Assembly: GCA_964418745.1 (NCBI GenBank)
Contig: CAYQMX010000002.1
Span: 1-64,000 of the forward strand
Source of the DNA: Scleromatobacter sp964418745
Lineage (GTDB): Bacteria; Pseudomonadota; Gammaproteobacteria; Burkholderiales; Burkholderiaceae_C
DNA: 64,000 nucleotides
Direction: 5' to 3'
Positions 16,923-23,678 of this stretch are shown piece after piece. Every line of letters begins with the position of its first letter. Positions within the stretch are counted from its first letter, which is position 1. Position numbers and translations under genes: made by a program. Below the pieces are notes generated by a model. It had not been told where the DNA came from. It did not search any database and saw nothing but the letters and a program-made list of their open reading frames with translations.

Positions 16923-18413
16923 ATGACCACCCAACAAGAATCGACCGCCGCCGCCGGCGCGATGGCCGAGCTCGACGATTTCGCTGCCTTGCTGCAGAAG
17001 GAATTCAAGCCCAAGACCGACCAGGCGAAGTCCGCCGTCGAGAACGCCGTCCACACGCTCGCGCAGCAGGCCCTGGCCGACACCGCGCTGGTGTCCAACG
17101 ACGTCTACAACACGATCGAAGGCCTGATCGCCGCGCTCGACAAGAAGCTGTCCGAGCAGGTCAACATCATCCTGCACCACGCCGACTTCACGAAGCTCGA
17201 AGGCGCGTGGCGCGGCCTGCATCACCTCGTCAACAACACCGAAACCGACGAGATGCTCAAGCTGCGGGTGATGAACATCTCCAAGACCGACCTGCACAAG
17301 ACGCTCAAGCGCTACAAGGGCACGGCCTGGGACCAGAGCCCGATCTTCAAGAAGGTCTACGAAGAGGAATTCGGCCAGCTGGGCGGCAATCCCTACGGCT
17401 GCCTCGTGGGCGATTACCACTTCGACCACAGCCCGGTCGACGTCGAACTGCTCGCCGAGATGGCCAAGATCGCCGCCGCGGCGCACGCCCCGTTCATCGC
17501 CGGCGCCTCGCCGACCACGCTGCAGATGGATTCGTGGCGCGAGCTGTCCAATCCGCGCGACCTGACCAAGATCTTCGAGAACTCCGAATACGCCGCCTGG
17601 CGTTCGCTGCGCGAATCCGACGACTCGCGCTACATCGGCCTGGCGATGCCGCGCTTCCTGGCGCGCCTGCCTTATGGCGCCAAGACCAACCCGATCGAGG
17701 CGTTCGAGTTCGAGGAAGAAGTCGAGGGCGCCGACCACAACCGCTACGTGTGGGCCAATTCCGCCTATGCGATGGCCACCAACATCACGCGCGCCTTCAA
17801 GCTGTACGGGTGGTGCACCACGATCCGCGGCGTGGAATCCGGCGGCTCGGTGCCGAACCTGCCGGTGCACTCGTTCCCCACCGACGACGGTGGCGTGGAC
17901 ATGAAGTGCCCGACCGAGATCGCGATCTCCGATCGCCGCGAGGCCGAACTGGCCAAGAATGGCTTCATGCCCCTGGTGCACCGCAAGAACAGCGACTTTG
18001 CCGCGTTCATCGGCGCCCAGTCGCTGCAGAAGCCTGCCGAATACGACGATCCGGATGCCACGGCCAACGCCAACTTGGCCGCGCGCCTGCCGTACCTGTT
18101 CGCGTCGTGCCGCTTCGCGCACTACCTGAAGTGCATGGTGCGCGACAAGGTGGGCTCGTTCGCCAGCGCCAATTCCATGCAGCGCTACCTGAGCGACTGG
18201 ATCAGCAACTACGTGGTCTCCAACCCGGAGAGCGCGGGACAGACCATCCAGGCGCAGAAGCCGTTGTCCGCTGCGGAGGTGATCGTCGAGGAGGTCGAGG
18301 GCAACCCCGGCTACTACACCTCGAAGTTCTTCCTCAAGCCTCACTACCAGCTCGAAGGGATGAGCATCTCCCTTCGGCTGGTTTCCAAACTGCCGTCCAG
18401 CAAGGCGGCCTGA
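16923..18413 (+). CDS. tssC: TssC large sheath subunit
   Basis: A 496-residue sheath protein with canonical blocks: FTKLEGAWRGLHHLVNNTE, GCLVGDYHFDHSP, SEYAAWRSLRESDDSRYIGLA, and RFLARLPYGAKTNPIEAF near residue 245. The C-terminus (AEVIVEEVEGNPGYYTSKFF, YQLEGMSISLRLVSKLP) forms the interlaced strands of the sheath lattice. A good ribosome-binding site (GAGGAG) precedes the ATG. The coding sequence is followed by a small GCCC-TTCG-GGGC tetraloop hairpin (18414-18425), then by hcp 73 bp downstream. Confidence 0.97.
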   Translation: MTTQQESTAAAGAMAELDDFAALLQKEFKPKTDQAKSAVENAVHTLAQQALADTALVSNDVYNTIEGLIAALDKKLSEQVNIILHHADFTKLEGAWRGLHHLVNNTETDEMLKLRVMNISKTDLHKTLKRYKGTAWDQSPIFKKVYEEEFGQLGGNPYGCLVGDYHFDHSPVDVELLAEMAKIAAAAHAPFIAGASPTTLQMDSWRELSNPRDLTKIFENSEYAAWRSLRESDDSRYIGLAMPRFLARLPYGAKTNPIEAFEFEEEVEGADHNRYVWANSAYAMATNITRAFKLYGWCTTIRGVESGGSVPNLPVHSFPTDDGGVDMKCPTEIAISDRREAELAKNGFMPLVHRKNSDFAAFIGAQSLQKPAEYDDPDATANANLAARLPYLFASCRFAHYLKCMVRDKVGSFASANSMQRYLSDWISNYVVSNPESAGQTIQAQKPLSAAEVIVEEVEGNPGYYTSKFFLKPHYQLEGMSISLRLVSKLPSSKAA

Positions 18414-18486
18414 GCCCTTCGGGGCGTAGTCCCAACAGGGGCGAATTCCGGCCTGCAGGGCTGGGATGGTTACAAGGAGCATAAAA

Positions 18487-18969
18487 ATGGCAATGGACAT
18501 GTTCATCAAGATCGATTCCCTGGCTGGCGAATCGAAGGATTCCACCCACAAGGGCGAGATCGACGTCCTGGCGTGGAGCTGGGGTGCATCCAACTCGGGC
18601 TCGGCCCACGTCGGCGGCGGCGCCGGTGCCGGCAAGGTCAACGTGCAGGACCTGTCCTTCACGAAGTACCTCGACAAGTCCACCCCTGACCTGCTGCTGT
18701 CCACCTGCAACGGCAAGCATTGGGATCAAGCGGTCCTGGTCGTCCGCAAGGCCGGCGAGACCCCGCTCGAGTACCTGAAGATCACGATGAGCGAAGTGCT
18801 GGTCACCAGCATGTCGCAAGGCGGCTCGGGGGGCGAGGACCGCCTGACCGAGAACGTCACGCTGAACTTTGCCAAGGTGAAGGTCGAGTACGTCGAGCAG
18901 GCGGCCAAGGGCGGCAAGGGCGCCACGCCGTCGATGGGCTGGAACATCTCGGAAAACGTCAAGCTGTAA
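18487..18969 (+). CDS. hcp: Hcp tube protein (TssD)
   Basis: This 160-residue Hcp1-family protein forms the hexameric rings of the inner tube (MFIKIDSLAGESKDSTHKGEI, VLAWSWGASNSG, VQDLSFTKYLDKSTPDLL, LENVTLNFAKVKVEY-like C-terminal strands). I start at ATG 18487, preceded by AAGGAGC; an upstream GTG would add seven residues across the ribosome-binding site. No C-terminal toxin extension is present. The gene is followed within 8 bp by a strong hairpin, suggesting a separately abundant hcp mRNA end. Confidence 0.97.
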   Translation: MAMDMFIKIDSLAGESKDSTHKGEIDVLAWSWGASNSGSAHVGGGAGAGKVNVQDLSFTKYLDKSTPDLLLSTCNGKHWDQAVLVVRKAGETPLEYLKITMSEVLVTSMSQGGSGGEDRLTENVTLNFAKVKVEYVEQAAKGGKGATPSMGWNISENVKL

Positions 18970-18976
18970 TCCGCGC

Positions 18977-19010
18977 ACGACCGGTCCGCTCGCGGATCGG
19001 TCGTCTTCCT
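18977..19010 (+). terminator. Strong hairpin after hcp (terminator or attenuator)
   Basis: Twelve-base arms ACGACCGGTCCG and CGGATCGGTCGT pair fully with one G-T wobble around a CTCG loop, starting 7 bp after the hcp stop. The downstream CTTCCT is only weakly T-rich, so termination may be partial. This would let hcp mRNA accumulate while still allowing some read-through into tagJ-tssE-tssF-tssG-clpV. Confidence 0.65.
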
Positions 19011-19129
19011 CGCGCGCCTTGCCTTGCGACCGCAGGGTCGATGGCGAGACGCACAGCGCAGGAAGATCGATTTCCTGAAGGCGCCGGTCCATTGGCCGGC
19101 GTCGCCATTTTTCCCCGGGGTGAGTGTCC

Positions 19130-19981
19130 ATGGCGTCCATCGATCTCGCGATGCAGTTTTCCTCTGCCGACCCGTTGGCGCATTTCGACGAACTGCGTCG
19201 GATGATCCAGAAGCAGCCGCAGCGGTCCGACCTGCGGATCTTCCTGTTCCAGCTCTACTGCGTGCAGGGCGAATGGATCAAGGCCGCGACGCAGCTCGAT
19301 GTGCTGCTGGAACTCGACCCGTCTTCCAAGCCGATGGTGGAGACCTACCGCGAGGCCCTGCGCTGCGAGGCGTTGCGGCGCGAGGTCTTCGAGGGCAAGC
19401 GTTCGCCGCTTGTGCTGGGTCAGCCGCAGGACTGGCTGGCCATGATGATCGAGGCCCTGCGCGTGGATGCCGAAGGCCGCGCCGACGCCGCCGCCGCGCT
19501 GCGGGCCCAGGCCCTCGAGATCGCGCCGGCCACGTCGGGCACGCTCGACGACGCGCCGTTCGCCTGGCTGGCCGACGCCGATTCGCGGCTGGGACCGGTG
19601 ATCGAAGCCATCATCAACGGCAAGTACTACTGGCTGCCGGTTTCGCGCCTGATGCGCATCGAGATCGACAAGCCGGCCGACCTGCGCGACTTCGTATGGA
19701 CGCCGGCCACGCTCACGCTGGAAAACGGCGCGGCCAACGTCGCCCTGATCCCGACCCGCTACCCCGGCACCGAGCGCGAGTCCGACACCGCGCTGCGGCT
19801 GGCCCGCGCCACCGACTGGCGCGAGCAGCCGGGCGGTGCCTGGCACGGCGTCGGCCAGCGCATGCTGACCACCGATCAGGCCGAGATCGCGCTGCTGGAC
19901 GTGCGCGTGATCGCCTTCGACACCGAGCTCGTGGAGGCCGCGGCGCCCGCCGCCGACGCCACGCCGCAAGCCGATGGCTGA
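19130..19981 (+). CDS. tagJ: TagJ (ImpE-like) sheath-associated accessory protein
   Basis: A 283-residue protein of the ImpE/TagJ family. The TPR-like N-terminal half has DPLAHFDELRRMIQKQPQRSDLR, FLFQLYCVQGEWIKAATQLDVL and DPSSKPMVETYREALRCEALR. The C-terminal half has the family block GKYYWLPVSRLMRIEIDKPADLRDFVW. TagJ binds TssB and is linked to ClpV-dependent sheath recycling, without being essential. I prefer ATG 19130 behind GGGGTGAG; an in-frame GTG at 19124 is possible. The coding end overlaps the start of tssE by 8 bp. Confidence 0.92.
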   Translation: MASIDLAMQFSSADPLAHFDELRRMIQKQPQRSDLRIFLFQLYCVQGEWIKAATQLDVLLELDPSSKPMVETYREALRCEALRREVFEGKRSPLVLGQPQDWLAMMIEALRVDAEGRADAAAALRAQALEIAPATSGTLDDAPFAWLADADSRLGPVIEAIINGKYYWLPVSRLMRIEIDKPADLRDFVWTPATLTLENGAANVALIPTRYPGTERESDTALRLARATDWREQPGGAWHGVGQRMLTTDQAEIALLDVRVIAFDTELVEAAAPAADATPQADG

Positions 19982-20471
19982 GGCGCTGTCGCGCGACCGG
20001 CTCTACCCGTCGCTGCTCGATCGTCTCGTCGACGAAGAACCGGGCCGCACGACCGAACCGCGCGAGAACCGCTCGGCCACGTTGCAGCGGCTGCGCGACA
20101 ACGTGCTGCGCGACTTGAACTGGCTGTTCAACGCCACGCAGTCCAGCATCGATTTCGATGACGACCCGCTGCTGGTCGGCTCGGTCATCAACTACGGCAT
20201 GCCGCCGCTCGCGGGCCGCCCGGCATCGCAGTACGACCTCGGCGAGCTGACGCGCGTGCTGCGCGAGGTGATCCTGCGCTTCGAGCCGCGCATCATCGCG
20301 CACACGCTCAAGGTCAGCGCCGAACGCGCCAGCGCCGATTCGCACAACGTGCTGGGCTTTCGCATCGAAGGCCAGCTCTGGTCGCAGCCGATCCCGCTCG
20401 AGATCTTCATGCGCACCGAAATCGACCTCGAGAGCGGCATGACACAGGTCGTCGAATCCAAGGCCCCTTAA
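19974..20471 (+). CDS. tssE: TssE baseplate subunit (gp25-like)
   Basis: A 165-residue protein of the gp25/lysozyme-like baseplate family that helps nucleate the sheath. Family features are LYPSLLDRLVDEEP at the N-terminus, the RDLNWLFNATQ motif, VLRDVI-type strands (LREVILRFEPRIIAHTLKV), and GFRIEGQLWSQPIPLEIFMRTEIDLESG at the end. It starts inside the last codons of tagJ (8-bp overlap), so it is translationally coupled. tssF follows after 22 bp. Confidence 0.95.
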   Translation: MAEALSRDRLYPSLLDRLVDEEPGRTTEPRENRSATLQRLRDNVLRDLNWLFNATQSSIDFDDDPLLVGSVINYGMPPLAGRPASQYDLGELTRVLREVILRFEPRIIAHTLKVSAERASADSHNVLGFRIEGQLWSQPIPLEIFMRTEIDLESGMTQVVESKAP

Positions 20472-20493
20472 GACAACCCCACGCCAGGCCACG

Positions 20494-22380
20494 ATGGATC
20501 CCCGTCTACTCGGCTACTACCGCCAGGAACTGCTGCACATCCGCGATGCCGCGGCGGAATTCGCGCGCGAGCACCCGAAGATCGCCGCCCGGCTCGCCCT
20601 CGACCAGACCACCTCCGGCGGCGAGTGCGTCGACCCCTATGTCGAGCGCCTGCTGGAGGGCTTCGCCTTCCTGGCCGGCCGCGTGCACTACCAGCAGGAC
20701 GCCGAGTACGCGCGCTTCACGCAGTACCTGCTCGAGCTGGTCTATCCGGGCTACCTGGCGCCGACGCCGTCGATGCTCATCGCGCAGTTCGACGCCGACT
20801 TCGATGACCCGGCGCTGGCCGCTGGCCCGGTGGTGCCGCGCGGCAGCGCGATGAGCTCCCGCCTGCAGCCCGGCGAGCGCACCGCGTGCCGCTTCACCAC
20901 CGGCCAGGCCGTGCGGCTATGGCCGCTGCGCATCGCCCAGGCGCGCTTCCAGTCGCACGTCACCGACGTGCCGCCTGCGGCGCTCGCCGGCCTGCTCTCG
21001 CCCAATGCCTGCCTGCGAGTGCGCTTCAAGGTGGGTGCGTCGCTGATCGCCAACCAGCTCGAGCTCGACGAACTGGTCCTGCACATGGCTGGCGACGACG
21101 GCATCGCGCACCGTGTCTACGAGCAGCTGTTCGCGCGCTGCCTGGCCATCGCGGTCGTCGATCCGTTGCGCCGCCAGTCGCTGGCCGGCGTGCTGGGCCC
21201 CGACGCGCTGACGCCGGGCGGCTTCGAGGACGACGAGGCCTTGATGCCGGTGCAGGATCGCGCGCTGTCGGGCTACCGGCTGCTCAAGGAGTACGCCGCG
21301 TTCCCGGCGCGCTACCTGTTCGCGCGGATCAAGGGCCTGCGCGAGCTCGTCGGGCGGATCGGCTCGTCGGAGTTCGAGCTGCTGTTCATCACCGACCGCA
21401 GCGACGTCACGCTGGAGAAGTCGCTCGACCCGTCCAACTTCGCGCTGCACTGCACGCCGGCGATCAACCTGTTTCGCAAGCGCGCCGACCGCGTCGAGGT
21501 GAACACGCGCGACCACGAGTTCCACGTGGTCAGCGATCGCGCGCGGCCGATGGACTACGAGGTGTTCTCCCTGCTGTCGGTGGCAGGCATCGACAAGTCT
21601 GGCGTGACCCAGGTGCGCGAGTTCAAGCCGCTGTACGCGCGCTACGACGACGCCGGCGCCGACTCCTACGCCTTCTACTCCACGCGCCGCATGCAGCGCG
21701 TGCCTTCGGAGTCGGCGCGCCAGCGCGGCCCGCGCAGCGGCTACATCGGCACCGAGCTCTACGTGACGCTGGCCGATCCGCAGAGCGCGCCCTGGCCCGC
21801 GTCGGTGGTGCAACTGGCCGTCGACACGCTCAGCACCAACCGCGACCTGCCGCTGACCCTGACCATCGGCAGCGCCAATGACTTCTACCTGGAGGAGAAC
21901 ACGCCGGTCAAGGGCATCCGCTGCATCCGCGGGCCCACGCGCCCCGTGGCGCCGGTGGGCGAGGGCAAGGGGCCGTGGCGCGCGCTGAGCCACCTGTCGC
22001 TGAACTACCTGTCGCTGATCGACAGCGAGGGCAAGGGCGGTGCCGCCTCGCTGCGCGAGTTGCTGTCGCTGTACGGGCTCGACGAGCTGTCGCCGCTGCA
22101 CAAGCAGCTCGAGGGCCTGGTCTCGGTGCGCAGCGAGGCGGCCATCAGCCGCGTGCCGGTCAAGGGCCCCATCGTGTTCGGGCGCGGGACCAAGGTGTGG
22201 CTGTCGCTGGACGAGCGCGCCTTCGAAGGCACCGGCATCCTGGTGCTGGGCGCGGTGCTCGACCGCTTCCTGGCCCGCTACGCCAGCATGAACAGCTTCA
22301 CGCAGCTGGTGCTCGCGTCGCAGTCGCGCGGCGTCGTCAAGACCTGGCCGCCGCGCATCGGCGCGCGCTCGGTGCTATGA
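20494..22380 (+). CDS. tssF: TssF baseplate subunit
   Basis: A 628-residue protein that begins with the family pattern MDPRLLGYYRQELLHIRDAAAEFAREHPKIAARL. Further blocks are DPYVERLLEGFAFLAGRVHYQ, LELVYPGYLAPTPSM, LPCTPAINLF-like (LHCTPAINLFRKRADRV), PMDYEVFSLLSV and RALSHLSLNYLSL. Two TssF copies pair with one TssG to build the baseplate wedge. The stop overlaps the start of tssG by 4 bp (ATGA), so the two are coupled. Confidence 0.96.
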   Translation: MDPRLLGYYRQELLHIRDAAAEFAREHPKIAARLALDQTTSGGECVDPYVERLLEGFAFLAGRVHYQQDAEYARFTQYLLELVYPGYLAPTPSMLIAQFDADFDDPALAAGPVVPRGSAMSSRLQPGERTACRFTTGQAVRLWPLRIAQARFQSHVTDVPPAALAGLLSPNACLRVRFKVGASLIANQLELDELVLHMAGDDGIAHRVYEQLFARCLAIAVVDPLRRQSLAGVLGPDALTPGGFEDDEALMPVQDRALSGYRLLKEYAAFPARYLFARIKGLRELVGRIGSSEFELLFITDRSDVTLEKSLDPSNFALHCTPAINLFRKRADRVEVNTRDHEFHVVSDRARPMDYEVFSLLSVAGIDKSGVTQVREFKPLYARYDDAGADSYAFYSTRRMQRVPSESARQRGPRSGYIGTELYVTLADPQSAPWPASVVQLAVDTLSTNRDLPLTLTIGSANDFYLEENTPVKGIRCIRGPTRPVAPVGEGKGPWRALSHLSLNYLSLIDSEGKGGAASLRELLSLYGLDELSPLHKQLEGLVSVRSEAAISRVPVKGPIVFGRGTKVWLSLDERAFEGTGILVLGAVLDRFLARYASMNSFTQLVLASQSRGVVKTWPPRIGARSVL

Positions 22381-23555
22381 GCGAGCTGCCCGCGGCGCCG
22401 GCGCACGCCGAGGACGAGGATCCGGAAGGAACCCGCATCCTCAGCGTGGCCGACGTGCTGGGCGCGCTCGACGCGCTGCAGGGCGAGGTCGGCGTCCAGG
22501 CCGCCGCGGTGGCCGAAATGCTGGCGCGCAAGGAGGCCGCGTCGGCCGCGCGCCACGAGGCGCGCCAGGAACTCCTGCGCCAGCTCGCCGACGAGCCGCA
22601 CAAGTTTGGCTTCTTCCAGGCGGTGCGCCTGCTCGAGAGCGCGCATCCGGGCCTGCCGCGCATCGGTACCTCGCTGCGCTTGCGCGACGATCCGATCCGC
22701 TTCGCGCAGTCGCCGTCGCTGTCGTTCGCGCCGGCCACCATCGCGCGCTTCACGGCCGGCGAGGGCGGAACGCCGCCCACGTTGCAGCAGCGTTTCTTCG
22801 GCCTGTTCGGTGCCAACGGCCCGCTGCCGCTGCACCTGACCGAGTATGCGCGAGAGCGTTCGCGCCGCACGCCCTCGGATCGCGCGCTGGTGCGCTTCCT
22901 GGACATGTTCCACCACCGGCTGCTGTCGCTGCTGTACCGCGCCTGGGCCGAGGCGCAGCCCGCCGTCAGCCTCGACCGCCCGGACGACGATCCGTTCAGC
23001 CGCTGGGTGGGCTCGATCGCCGGCTACGGACAGGCCACGCTGACCGGCCGCGATTGCGTGCCCGACGGCGCCCGGCTGGCCGCCGCCGGCATCCTGGGCC
23101 GCGCCGTACATGGCGCCGAGGGCCTCGAGCGCGTGCTCAACGACTTCTTCCGCGTGCCGGTGCGCGTGCACCAGTGGCAGCCGCACTGGATGCGCTTGCC
23201 CGAGGAGGCGCACTCGCGCATCGGCCTGCGCCGCGCGCCGGTGGCGCTCGGCCAGAGCGCGGTCATCGGCGCCAAGGTATGGGACTGCCAGACCCGCTTC
23301 CGCATCGAGATCGGTCCGCTCACCCTGGAGCAGTACAAGCGCTTCCTGCCGGGCGGCGAGAGCATGAAGCGGCTGCGCGACTGGGTGCTGAACTACATCG
23401 GCCACGAGCTGTCGTGCGAGATGCACCTGGTGCTGAAGAAGGAAGAAGTGCCGGCCGTCAGGCTGGGCGCCGCCGGCGCGCTGGGTTGGACGTCGTGGCT
23501 GGGGCCGCGCGCGTCGCCGGCGCCGGCGGGCGACCTGGTGCTGGGTATCACCTGA
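22377..23555 (+). CDS. tssG: TssG baseplate subunit with N-terminal extension
   Basis: A 392-residue protein. The family core begins near residue 70 with DEPHKFGFFQAVRLLESAHPGLPRIG and continues through QQRFFGLFGANGPLPLHLTEYARER, FLDMFHHRLLSLLYRAWAEAQP and SVRIGPLTLEQYKRFLPGG-type strands. About 65 residues of Ala/Glu-rich, probably helical sequence precede the core, more than in many TssG proteins. The ATG overlaps the tssF stop, so the start is well supported. Partner of TssF and TssK in the baseplate wedge. Confidence 0.93.
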   Translation: MSELPAAPAHAEDEDPEGTRILSVADVLGALDALQGEVGVQAAAVAEMLARKEAASAARHEARQELLRQLADEPHKFGFFQAVRLLESAHPGLPRIGTSLRLRDDPIRFAQSPSLSFAPATIARFTAGEGGTPPTLQQRFFGLFGANGPLPLHLTEYARERSRRTPSDRALVRFLDMFHHRLLSLLYRAWAEAQPAVSLDRPDDDPFSRWVGSIAGYGQATLTGRDCVPDGARLAAAGILGRAVHGAEGLERVLNDFFRVPVRVHQWQPHWMRLPEEAHSRIGLRRAPVALGQSAVIGAKVWDCQTRFRIEIGPLTLEQYKRFLPGGESMKRLRDWVLNYIGHELSCEMHLVLKKEEVPAVRLGAAGALGWTSWLGPRASPAPAGDLVLGIT

Positions 23556-23560
23556 CGATG

Positions 23561-23591
23561 CATGCGGCAGGCGCAACCCCGCCTCCGCATG
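23561..23591. promoter_or_regulatory. Inverted repeat between tssG and clpV
   Basis: CATGCGG and CCGCATG form the outer stem and AGGCG with CGCCT the inner stem, with one bulged base and a six-base loop. It starts 5 bp after the tssG stop inside a 123-bp gap. No T-run follows on the + strand. It may tune read-through into clpV or act as a transcript end; an operator is also possible. Confidence 0.4.
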
Positions 23592-23678
23592 AAAGGGGAT
23601 TGAAAAGCCCCGGCAACAAAGCTCCAATCGAATCAGCCATCCAACTGGGCACGTCGAGGCCCGCATGAGGAGTTCCCT

